A stretch of DNA of 64,000 bases from positions 518,501 to 582,500 of the forward strand of contig NW_026515433.1 in NCBI RefSeq assembly GCF_014898815.1, given 5' to 3'. Both the position numbers and the translations under genes were made by a program. How positions within the stretch are numbered: the first letter of the stretch is position 1; each line of letters opens with the position of its first letter. Positions 45,313-57,638 of this stretch are shown here, piece by piece. Under the pieces are notes generated by a model. It worked only from the letters and a program-made list of their open reading frames with translations. It was not told the DNA's origin and ran no database searches. Origin of the DNA: Panonychus citri (taxonomy: Eukaryota > Arthropoda > Arachnida > Trombidiformes > Tetranychidae).

Positions 45313-48300
45313 TCACATATCATCTTCGTTATCTTTGCAAGGTGGAAGGTTTTTGCATTTTCTTCTTTGAACCAATTTCTTTGGACATGGTTTCCCTCCG
45401 TGCATTGGATTTACTTTTATCGATTTACGTCTTGTTCGTCTCCCTTTAGCTCCACAACTTTTCGAACAGGGTGACCATTCACTCCAATCGGTAGTGACAC
45501 AGTCGATTTTCGGTTGATCTGAGCCACCAGAAGAGGTAATGGAAGAAGAGCCAGAAATTGAAGAAGAAGGGACAAGTATTGATGATGAAGATGACGATGA
45601 AGATGATGGAATTTGATTATAGAGACTATTTGAATATTGATGATGTGAATTTGGATTGGAAGCCAGAGTGGTCAAGGCACTGATTGGAGCTATTTAATAA
45701 CGAAAAGAAATTCAAACAAAATAAATGATAAAAGTATTATTAATAAATTAGATGAGCAAAGTTTAGGAAATGAATGGATTTTCAGGTGAGTGTCAAATTC
45801 AGATATTATTATTTTTGGAGCTTATTGGTATCAAAGCTCAATCATTCTCTCTCTCTCATTATTATAACTCAATCGACTCAATGAAAGCTTCCAAAAATAA
45901 TATTATCTGAACTGAACATTCAAATAATGCAGCTTAAAATTAAAAAGTCACTATCGATAAATCATAACATGACTTATATCTTAACCCTTGTGCTGAGCAT
46001 TTTGAGTAAAGATACAAATGCAAATAAGATCATGTATCTTTAATCAGACCATGAATTTGATTGCTAATGGTCAGCAAAGGCGAAAGGTATAATAAGACGA
46101 GGGATCTATGGGCACATGGACGGCAAAGTTCATTTGAATACTACCACAGACAAGTCCTTTTTCAAGATGAATGGTGGCATCTTTCATAGCATAGGCATAG
46201 GCAATGGTGGATGAAGGCAGAGAAGCTTTCACGAAGTCTGTCGAAGCATAATAACAATAGAGGAAAATGAATTTAATCTTTAATCATCTACGACAATTAT
46301 TCTTATATCGATAATGCATTTCAGCTCTTGTGGTTTCATTCATAAATTTGCTTTATTATATCATCTTATTGTTAGCATTTCTATTAATTTATTAATTATT
46401 GATCTTCTAATTGCATAAATGATTTAGTTTTGGACAAGTTTTTACCATTGGCATTAGTTGAGAAAAATTAACTTTCCTAATTCTTTGATTATAATTATTA
46501 TAATAGTTTCATGCATTTCGATCAAAACTAATTAGTTTTTTTCTCGATATTTTGATAAATTATTTGTACTTTACCTCGGATTAAAACTTCACACATTTTG
46601 CTACAATCAGTATAACGTTCAAAGTTATTCCGATTCCCTCTACATCCACCATAGATGAATTGTAAGCACATGGCCTTATCAGCGTCGTAATACCAACGAG
46701 GGTAATATCCTCGACAAGGACCAACGTCTTTCGGTGTCATACAAACTTCTAAAGGTGTAAAATATAATTAGTTTATGGTATTAGGCTCATCAGGGGATCA
46801 AGTTGAAAGCTTTTCGCTTTAATTACTACCTTTTGCATCACTATAATCAATGGAACAATCTGCTTTATCGGCTGTACAAGGAGATTTCTGAATCAATTCA
46901 ACGTTGCAATTGTTTAATGAGCTTTGAACTGGACTTAAATATAGTCGAGTGCGTATTTTCATCCCTCGACCACATGAAACAGTACAAGGTGACCATTCTG
47001 ACCATTGGGTGACCGAGCACTTTGGATCGTGCTCCTCTTCTTCGGGGCAAACAGGAATTGGACCTGAACATGATTCTGTTTGGGTTAATTCAACTTGAGT
47101 ACAAACTTTTTTAGCCATGCGACTCATGAATTTACGACTTCGAGTTCTGGTTCCTTTGCCACAAGTAACTGAACAATCTGACCACTCGGACCAACTAGTG
47201 GTTGCACAGCTCACATCGCCAATACAGTGAATCTCACAAGGCTCTTTCTCGACCAAAGCTGTTCGACAGTCAGAAAGTCGAGCACGAGACTCATAGACAA
47301 AGTTACGGGTCCTCATCCGAAATCCTTTACCACAAGAAGCACTGCAAGGCTTGAATTCAGTCCAATCAGTTACGGTGCAATCATCTGGCAAGTAAATGGC
47401 GAAAAGTGAATTGTGAATTGCATTTTCTGATCATTTAAAGTAAAATCTTTTCTTTTCTTTTCTCTAGAAATTAAAATTCTCATCAATTTTTTCATTATTT
47501 TCTAATACATCACATTGAACCAATTAAAATGTTATAAGCAAAGAAGAGAGAAGCTCTTGTTACCTTGTTTTCATCATCTTCTCATCATAACTTGTGACTT
47601 ATTATCAGTATGATAATTATTCTAGATTCAGAGTTTTCTTTTCCTGCTTGAAACCTCATCAGTTAACCATGAAGAAGTATTAATGCTTATTAACCTCTTC
47701 TCTTTCATCATTAGTTAACATACTCAATTATTTTCGTTTGTCAAATTGACGAGAGTTATGATATCATTTTGATCATTTTTGATGAGATGAGAAACTTTTC
47801 TCTTGTTTACCCATTTCGAACATCGTTCAACTAAACAATTACTTATAATAGTCAAATTAAATTGAACAAGTCACTAAGTTTGAATTGGAGGAGCAGTCGA
47901 ACACTTTGTAAATTTGAATGAATCAAAAGAGAAATGAATTGTCAACTTTTTCTTGCGCATTTTTACAGAACATAAGAACTTATCAACTGTAATATTCCAA
48001 AGTATTTTCCCTGTAAAAGACACAGAAAAAGTTGACAATTCATTTCTCTCTTTTTGATTCAACCAAACGTCCAATGCGAGTGTTTCTTTGATTAATTTGT
48101 TTTTCTGGAACATTGATTAACTGTAAAGAAGAAGGATTATCTCTTAAGGCTAATATTTTCATTCTTTCTTTCTTGTTCTTACTTTGTGATTCATTAAATT
48201 GTGTTTGACTGTATTCACCTGTTGGTGTAAATGCGATTGGAGTTGGTGAAAATTCTAGTGGTTCGTTTTCGTTACAGGCCTTTTCGTACATTCGTTGACG

Positions 48301-51300
48301 AGTAACTGTCAATCGTGCAAATGGCTTCATCTTATTCCCATTAGGGTCATAGAAAGGTGAATCTCTTGAGTTGGGATTAGATGGAGTTATCCTTCGTATC
48401 CTTTCCTGAGGTATCGTTGGTGCGTTTGGTGACAGATAAGAGATACCAGAATCTGTACCAGCATCCCAGAGATAAAGGTTCATCTGCTTATCCCCAACCC
48501 ATGAACAATTTTTGAGACAAAGTTCGAGGGCTGAAACACCAACAATCCAATCAGGCGAAGGGCCAAGCATCGAAACCAGTGACATCAGATGATGTTTTTG
48601 TCAACCCGGAAAACGGCAAAAGTTTTCCCATTTAAATTCGGGTGCCAAAGGCCTCGAGCTTTGATTATTGTTCTGTAAATACATGAGAATACGAAAGGAT
48701 AACAATTACAATAGACTTTTTCTCTTTCAAATTATAATTAAATGTACGATGAAAGGATAGGAGTAAAGGATATCAATTCGCCTTAGAATTCATCCTCTTT
48801 TCTCATTCCTTTTATTCAATACTCTTCAAGAATTAGCAATTTACCAGCATTTTGTTCAGCATCCTCATCTTTCATGACATTTCTAACCTATAACTTTAAA
48901 TTTTTATATCTCTTTGACAGAATTTCTAATATAATCAATTGTGCCTTTACGATTTCTCTATGTCATGATGTTCAATATATAACAAGAGGAGCTGAAATAG
49001 TTTCATTTTATTAGTCATGATCATCTAAATAATCATCTGCGAATCTCCATTCATCATTCAGGATCTTTTCATTGTTCGTTTTATTGACAACAGATCAAAG
49101 GGTAATAAATGGAACTACCTGATAACCATTCGAATGTCATGATTCACTTTATCATTTTTATCCTTCCCTTTATTTCATTCATGGCATTAGCTTCGATTGA
49201 CTTTGATCATGTTTAAAATCTAATGTTATTCCTCATTCCATTATTCGGGATTTTTACCACAATCCCATGTTAAACCTCATCTCTTTAGCATTCTCAGTAT
49301 CTTCATCACTTATCTCATTTCATTGCCTTCATCCTCTTTGGATAATATTTCCTCCTCATCTGTTTCTTCAACCAGCTTCTTATTTCCAAATGATTGGATA
49401 AACATTTTGTTTCAGTCATTATTCCTGTAACATCTTGACTCTAGAGATAATCTTTGCAGATTATTTTCAGAATCATCTTTTCAGGATGAATGATCATAAA
49501 AAAAGCAGATGAAAGAAAAAGAATAACAAATTGTCGAAAAGGTACATTTGATTTCCTATTGTCTTAACAATCCAATGAACATAATTTATGTTGGAACCAA
49601 GAAAATAGTTCGAAAGTGGAATTAACAACATTTGATTGCATTTCCATGAAAGGGATAAACATATCGAGAAAATCGGTGACATTCGGTGACCTAATCCAAA
49701 GTATTTCCAACGAAAATTTCCAAATCTCAATGAACTTTGCATTGGTCAAGGTCGAAATGTATCGTTAAAGGATTATCGTAATTCCCTTCGTTACTAAGGC
49801 GATAGATCGTTGTTTTAATGAAAATATTTATAGACTAACAATTTTTTCTTCATTATATTATTATATTATTATTAGAATTATAATGATGATGAAATAGAAC
49901 AGGAAATTAAGAATAAAAATGAACTGTTCTTTATTGAATAGGAACTTTCAGAGAAATGTCTTGAGGCTTATTCACACTTATTATCTTTGGTTATCATAAT
50001 TCAATTGACTTGATGCTCGATAACTTTTGCTTGGAATGATGTTCTATTCATGAGTAACATTTCCTGTGAAAAAGACAAAACGTTTAGATGTCCGAAGACT
50101 TGACATGAAATTGAATCTGTTGATTGATCAATCAATAAATGGAAAAGTTGTTGATAAAAAACGAAAAATTTACTATAAATATGGATCAATCTAATGATCC
50201 TAATTATATTTGAATTGAACATGAATTTTGTGATGAAACTTTGAGAAAACTTGAAGTACATGTATATCTCTGATGTGAGAAATGAATCTCAACTCATCTG
50301 AGTTGATAATTTCAAAGCAAAAACCACGAGGAAGTTAATACTTTTAGTGATTGAGCAAAATATTAGAAATTGAAAATTGTTGCTACTCGAATCAGTAATG
50401 AGTTTGTGGTGAAATGAAATGGTGTTTAAATTTCAATTTAATAGACCAGAATAATCTATTAATTTTACATCTCTGATCAATCGATGGAAAAGTTTGCATA
50501 TGAGAAAACATGAGTGAAACTTATTTGTTGTTTAAGCTTCTCTTTCTAATCTGATTCTTAAATATTTGGGTTACTTTTTACCAGCGGAAAATTGGTAAGC
50601 AAATTTCATTTTTATATCAATTTTGGTTATTCTGAGTGAGATTGACTCACCAACTTTCATCACTTCTAATGAAATGTTATCTAAAAGTCCAGAAATTTGA
50701 GATTATCACGAACTTTTTCAAAAGTTAAACACGAAAAACAATTTATGTGTTGACTAGATTGTTAATTATCAACTTTCAACTCCAAACAAAACTGTGATTA
50801 CTTTTTACTAGAAAATGAGTTATTCTCAATTCACTAAATGGTTTTTCTTATTGATCTCAACTTAAAAAGGTCTAAGGTTGTATGGAAATAAATTCTGCTA
50901 ATAATCTGAATAAATCTCTCGTTCGATGAATAAAAATTGGCTTAATCGATGTAAATTGTTTGCGGAAAATTGGATTGAAAATCATTTACCAGCATAAATG
51001 TACTGGTCAAGGAAACTCTGTTCAGATCAAACGAACAGTTCAAGGGCTAAAAGTTGTTTCAGCTGATAGATTTTGTTGAGAATCTATGGATTGAACTGAT
51101 TGACATATCAATTCATGATAGGAAAAGAATTCCAATTTCCTGTTGATAGCTGTTATCAGACTATAATGAGCTTCATGACTATCACCATGTTTATAATGAT
51201 AAAGAAAAATAAACTTGGAAGCTCAATATTGGTCGATAAATTTATCACAAGTTCCTATTGTTCCTTCACTCAATTTCTCAGTCATTAACATAATAGTATT

Positions 51301-54300
51301 TGAAACGTAATTTTATCCGATGTTTTTATCATTTTAATTCAATTAGAAAGTAAATTGGGTCAATTGATGAGATATTACCTGATCTTATTTGATTCTGCTT
51401 TTAATTCAGCTTCCAACTTTTTAGTTGTTCCTGATTCAGCCAATTGTCTTAACCCTTCCGAGGCATAACCACCATATTCCCACATTCGGAAATCAGCTGT
51501 GTGAGATGCACCAATTATTTCAGAAAAATGAGCTAAATGGCTATTGACAGGGAAATCCTTTGGGTGAGTAAATCTGGACCATAATCCCTGGAATATGACC
51601 TCGTATTTAGCCTCGTCACAGGCACAACATTCCTCAAGAATTTCTGATTGTTCATCCAGAGATTCAGTTTCTTCAGGGCAAAAGTGTTTAGTCAATGCCC
51701 CGTCATCCATAAACCAAGTATCACTCGATTCTACAACCGTCGCTCTAGAAATCGTAAAATTTCGATAATTATCAATATTAATATCAATAGATTCAGTGAA
51801 TATCCATTTTCACGTACATGGTCATTTCTGTATCTTAATTATTAATATCATTAAGATGAAAAGATTATCTGTTAATGCTTGAATTTATGTCAACTATGAC
51901 CAAGGAATATCAATTTCATTGAAACTCACACTTGTCATGATTATTCACAAATCAGTAGACTTGAATTGGAAGACTAATATCAAAATTTAATGAAATATTT
52001 ATTTTCTTTTCTTGCATCAAATTCAGGGTTATTATAAGTTCGTTGATATTTTATCAAATTTGTCTATCAAAATGAATGAGATTCAAGTTGAATCTAGACT
52101 ATTAATAAGACTTAACAACACTCGATCTTCACAATGTTACTAAATTAATTTAATTAACTGAACTCGATGAAAATCATGTTCATCCCAGCAAAGATATAAT
52201 AATGACGATAACAAAGGTTTTCTAATGTATTACAGTTTAAGTGTAACACTTTGTCTTCTGCTTCTTTGTCCTCAACTTGATCCTCTCATCTTCATCCTGT
52301 GTTTTTGTTTTTTTTTCAATATCTTTCTTGTTACATCTTCAGAACTCAATGTAACGAGAAATATAATTTTATATTATCAATGAACATTCAGGATGAACTT
52401 GGGGAGAATCAAAAGGCTGAGAAAAAATTTATCTTGTTATAATAATGATAGAAATTGTTCCAGGTAATATACAAGTCGATTTATAGCCTAGTTTAATGGT
52501 GGAGTGATGATGATCCATTTCATTCTTGGCTGATTCAGTTTCATTATGATGAATATGTAGGTGAATGAAGAATGATGATGTTGAGGAAAATGTTCTACTC
52601 CTCTTCATCTTCTTCATCTTCTTCTTTTGATCATCTTCCCATTAAATTTTTCTTCCTTTTGATTAACCTTCTCTCTATCATCTTCATCGTTTCACCATAA
52701 AAGCAACTGAATAATAGCATGGAAGTGAATCAATATCTTATCTCTACAATATGATTCAGATTGAGAATGTTAATAAAATAATAATAATGTTACCTTGATT
52801 GTTCATTTTTAGCTTTTTCATATTACATCAATTAGTAATTAGCGATTTACTTTTATCATGATAATTGATTTTAACAGTGTAAACTTTTTCTTCATTTCTA
52901 ATATTAAACGATAAAAGTAATCAATATAAATTGATTAAATCCCAATAGATGGTATATGAAAAAATCGGCTAATAATTATCACCAGTTAATTATGATCATT
53001 GATAACTTGGTAATTGATTTAAGTTGATTCTCAAATTTCCTGAATCCAGTTTTCTCTTGATTACTAATCAGGAAATGATCAAGGAAGTTTATTCTGATAA
53101 TAAATAAGCGAATGCTGATCGTCATCAAATAATCAGAAAACTAAGCAGAAAAGTAAATCTGAGGTCGATGATTAAAATGGTGATTAATTTGATGATTGTC
53201 TTACAATGTATGAGCATTATATCGTTATATCAAAACCTCGAGGAGGTGAGACTAAATCTCTACTTTATCCCTAATTCTCAACTTACAATCTGATAATCAT
53301 TAGAGGATGAAATGTCTTGATAATCCTCTCTGTTGTTACCAACAACCATAAAATCATCAGTCAACAATTAACGAAAAAAACATTGCTATTCTAGGCTATT
53401 TTGTTTAACTATTAACATCTCATGGTTCGTGTTAATAACTCTCCTCCATCAGAATCATCATCATCATTAATCCATGATACTTAAACTGAATAATTCTAGA
53501 TTATTATTATTTTTATCACAGACTGAATCAATAATCCTTAATCATGTTTATTAAAGATTAATCTTCCAGTGAATATTTCGAGTAAAATTAACAATTATAG
53601 TGAATAATTTGTTGCAAGGGATAAAAGATCAACAATTGACATTATTATTATTCACAGAAATATATAAATTCATGTGATTCATGACAGAATTCATGATATT
53701 ATTATTTTATATTAATCATATCTACAGAAAACTCGATAAGTATTATAACAATCAAAATTAAAATCATCTCAATTTGATGAGATAAAACAGTTTGAATTTG
53801 TTAGTTAACTGATTAAAATTGTGTTGATTGGTATTTCTATTCAAAAGATATTGTGTAAAAGTAATTAATTAAATTGTTTACAACTAGTTGACAGTTGATA
53901 AATGATTATGTAATAACAGTTTTGTGTCAAAAAGATTAATTGTCATGATAAAGAAATAAAGGTTAGCTTGTTAATTAATTTCTATTCGCAACAAAGAATA
54001 TTTTTCTCGAAAATGATGAAAAATTATCGATAAACGATCAGAATACTCACTTGAAGACAACACATCCCGTTGGATTGGAAGGTGCTTGCCACATCGCTTG
54101 AACTTCCGATTTCGGAATATCTGATGTGTGAAGAATAGCATTTGGACAATCTTCCGATACTTTTATCAAAGCATCGCCGAATAACTGTAAATTTGAAAGG
54201 GATACGAAATACGAAACATTATCATTTGTAATCTTTTCTCATCTTCTAATTCAATTGTACACTCGCTGATTACGATTACCTGAAATGATCCAATCTCTGG

Positions 54301-56936
54301 ATTCTGTGATGTACCTGATACAAGGCCATTAGAATCGGGCCATTCACGAGGTTCCACCACCAACATGAATCCAATGAACTTTTGTATTTGATAAGTTGTT
54401 TTGTGTCCCAAAAGTACAACTAAATAAGATTAATCAATTAAAAGAAATGATTAATATCCAATCAAGAACCAAACAATCAGCCATTTGAAACACATAACAT
54501 GTAACACTAACATATAATAGTTACATGTGACTTTTAATTGAGTAAATCAACAATTGAAAAATATACAATTCTCATGTATTATTAATTAATTAGCAGATTC
54601 AATTTTCACATGATGTAAATATAATGTTTCAAATGACAATTATAACTTTCTATTCACAAAATTATTGTTCCAGTTAATTTAATTGATGAAAATTTGAATA
54701 AATATTTAGATCCAATGATAAACGAGAAGGATTAGTTTTCACTTTTGTTTAAATTGTTAACAATTAATTGAGTTACTCTTTTTCCTTGCAATCAAACAAT
54801 GAATAATTTTACTGTCCATTTAATTAATCCAATGAAAACAATTAAACAGATAAACAAATGATAAATTAGAGATTCTCAAGTAATGGATTAGAAATAGATA
54901 ATTGTTCATTTGATTGTTGAAATTTGAATTAACTAATCAACAGATTTAACACTTTAATAAGAAAAATATTGAACATATTCAATTGATTTTCACATGGTGA
55001 CATGATAAAATTGTCTTGATTAATTACGGAATATGAAGTTTTAGTTGACAGAATTAAAAATATTAGTAAAGTTTAATTACAATTACAATTATGATTATGT
55101 AAATTATTAATATTAATAAACAAATCGGTTAACATTTAAAACTGGTAAACGCCTTAACTAACTTTCAGTGTTTGTAATAATTAATTTCATCATGTAAATC
55201 AATGATTTGTTATTGTGGTTAATTATGTTTTACTAAATTATAACAACATGAAATTTTATCGATCCAAATTGTTTGTATTAATACAACTGCTCACAAATAA
55301 CTTTGTGTTAGTATTTAACTGAGATAATTTAATTAACTAAATGATTACAACAATTTAACAATCAATTTAGTTTTCTCTCAAGAAACTAACTAACTATTAG
55401 TTAGTAATAGTTACTAGAGGCCTTTTTTTCAATCAATGTTCAATGTTGTAAATGTGATTACCGTTAGAGACAAAAACTATCATCATGAATGAAGTTCACT
55501 GATTGTGTGTTCATCAGAATCTGTTGAATTATCTTTCACAAATTGAATAATTAATCAATTATCACAGGCAACAAATATTCAACCGTTAAAAATTAACCAA
55601 TAGTTGAATGAATTCAATTGAATAGCTAGTTGATTAATTGTATTATATCAGTTCTGTAAATAGGTTAGTGAAGAAAGAAAATCATTGAAACAAATTACCT
55701 GTCAAAATATTGTTAATAAATAGTAAAATCTGTCATTTGGTTCATTGAAAACTGAAAGTTGAACTGACCTGCTGATGAGCATCATCATTTTCTGCCTCAT
55801 CCTCATCTCCATCATAATCACATCCTCAAGTTTATTTAATAATAAAGCTCATCTACTAATGAGGAGATTTATTTCACCGTTGAGAAATGTAGTAAACTTC
55901 ATGTTGATCGTTGCTGTTTGACTCAAAATTTGATTCATGTAAAAAAGTAACATGGAAAGTTAGTTGATTATTTAATTAATCAGCTTCTAGTTTCCAACGA
56001 GTTCAAATCACATTGTGTATCCATGAATCTGACAACATGTTTTTTGTTCACATGAATCTATCAATAACAATTCAGAAAAACTAATAAGATGTGTTACATT
56101 TTCTCATGATATTATATTGTACAAATATCTCTGGATACATGATGAGTATCAGATAGCAGAGAATCAGAGTAACTTGTAATTTGTTTCACTTCTTCTTATA
56201 TGGTGCATATTACATGGAACCATATTCACTATGCAAGTTGTGTTGACATTTGCAACTGTGAACTTGACAAGTCCAAATTGTTCCATGTATCAATTTTAGA
56301 CGAATCAATTGGTTTCATTTCGAGGTTCATGCAAAATTACATATTTCATCTTTCATCTTTCATCGCATTTCCATTTCTCATCGAACAGCCTAATCACATG
56401 GATGACCCTTTAAACTGTCAAGATTATCACATCTTCCCCTTTACCCTCAACTCATAATCTCTCTCTTGTTCACGAACTAAATTAATATGTATTAGTTTAA
56501 TTAACTCGAGACACTTGAAATTCCTGTGACAGTTGAGAGATAATCTCATCAAGTTATCGTTTCTCACGAGCAATTAGCATTCACACAATTTCCATTCGAT
56601 AATCAACTTACTTGTATAAAGTTCACCAGGTTTGAACTTCTCTTTATCACCGGTAATTTTGATTTTGAATCCATTATCTCCAGGAATCTTCTTAGGGGAT
56701 GTTCCAGGTAAATCTCGATTGCACTTAGTTAATCTGACGTTACTATTTATACTATTGATGTGATTAATATTTATGTTATTATTGAAGTTAGAATTCCCAA
56801 TTGTACTTGTTAATCTCATCAATGAGTTAACATTTTTAGACGATGAATCCAAATCACAGAGAATCAAATTTAATTGAACTAGAGACCAAAGAAGATAAAA
56901 GATTTGGCAACTTTCCCGAAACTGATTCGGGATCAT
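45313..56936 (-). CDS. F-spondin (Reeler, Spondin_N, TSP1 x3, Kunitz, TSP1), one-base frame break
   Basis: F-spondin is a secreted matrix protein for cell adhesion and axon guidance. Exons on the minus strand are 56936-56612, 54419-54280, 54184-54051, 51744-51379, 48672-48183, 47384-46830, 46748-46575 and 45689-45313, about 853 residues with the frame break corrected. The signal peptide is MIPNQ...LILC. The Reeler domain has KFKPGELYT and GFMLVVEPREW. Spondin_N has CCACDEAKYEV, HPKDFP, WEYGGYASEGL, GPSPDWIVGVS and WDAGTDSG. Three TSP1 repeats follow (WSEWSDCSVTCGKG types), then a Kunitz domain (GPCRGYYPRWYYD, YGGCRGNRNNF, all six Cys, P1 Arg), a Ser-rich linker and a last TSP1. In exon 5 the conserved VDK..HHLMSL stretch crosses frames at the A5 run 48595-48599, so one base is probably missing. 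A second donor at 48069 keeps the same phase. Introns of 2.2-2.7 kb are AT-rich and otherwise empty. Confidence 0.92.
46071..46237 (-). other. Candidate extra exon of F-spondin
   Basis: After a good acceptor (gcttcgacag) at 46238, a frame matching the incoming phase is open for 55 codons (start DFVKASLPSSTIAYAYAM) to a stop at 46073-46071. A donor GTAGTA after 46145 would instead make a 93-nt phase 1-1 cassette exon that joins the last TSP1 exon in frame. Either an alternative C-terminus or an optional insert is possible. It may also be chance. Confidence 0.3.
47920..48060. repeat. Long inverted repeat (hairpin) in an F-spondin intron
   Basis: Arms 47920-47953 and 48024-48060 pair over 25 consecutive bases plus 9 more, with one 3-base bulge. 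An inner 8-base pairing (ttttacag / ctgtaaaa) lies within the 70-base spacer. It begins 8 bases downstream of a possible alternative exon-5 donor (48069). A match of this length is not expected by chance. Confidence 0.85.
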
Positions 56937-57287
56937 GATTAATCTGATGAGATTATTAAATTTCAATGAAACAATTAATCGTATAATAGGTAAGCTTGAT
57001 ACAAGTAACAAACATGTAACAATTAAACTTTAACACTGTTATCACAATGATTATAAACAAACGTACATGTTAACTGAATTAACTGTAATATATTTTTGTT
57101 ATCATGTTAAAAAGTTAAACTATTTCATGATATTGATCAATCAATCAATTGTTGTTTCAAGATATTAATATAATCTTTTATACTGTTCAATTGTTTGTTT
57201 ATTTCCTTGAGCACATTGAAGATTCACAGTCAAATAAAAGTTAACTGATAGTTAATGTTGATCGAAGTTGGGAAAAAAATGTCGATT

Positions 57288-57638
57288 CTATGATAACAAT
57301 TGTGATGTTGGACTGAACTGAGGATTCGATTGAGTTTTTTGCTCAACTTTTTTCTTTGATGTCTTATTTTTTTGGTCGAAACTTTTCTCATTTATACAGA
57401 ATTGACCATGAAGATGATAACTGTTTTCACTTTGATAAAAAGACACAATATCATTTTGGTATAACTTGTTATGCATTCCACTCCCTGTAACATTATGTAA
57501 CATTATGAGAATCCTATTTTTTATCACAATACCTTGGGTCTTTTCGGAGTGTGTCTGTTCAAGTTCAGAACTTTTTTCTTTCTCTTTACAATCTGTTATC
57601 AGATTATCAAAATCTTTCAACCATAACTCCCTCTCCAC
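57288..57638 (-). CDS. Unassigned open reading frame, possible 3' exon of an unknown gene
   Basis: I do not recognise this. A 116-codon frame is open from a splice-acceptor-like site (tttaatattag, 57639) to a stop at 57290-57288. That is unusually long for such AT-rich DNA. It begins VERELWLKDFDNLITDC and is charged, Lys/Glu/Ser/Gln-rich, with no signal peptide or known motif. No AUG in frame is close to its start, and no upstream coding exon could be joined with confidence, so it may be a terminal exon of a gene reaching to the right, or chance. Confidence 0.25.
   Translation of the reverse strand: MERELWLKDFDNLITDCKEKEKSSELEQTHSEKTQGIVIKNRILIMLHNVTGSGMHNKLYQNDIVSFYQSENSYHLHGQFCINEKSFDQKNKTSKKKVEQKTQSNPQFSPTSQLLS

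Noticed and set aside
56200..56457. 85-codon plus-strand frame in a F-spondin intron
   Set aside because: No homology, no splice signals of note, isolated within the intron of a gene on the other strand.
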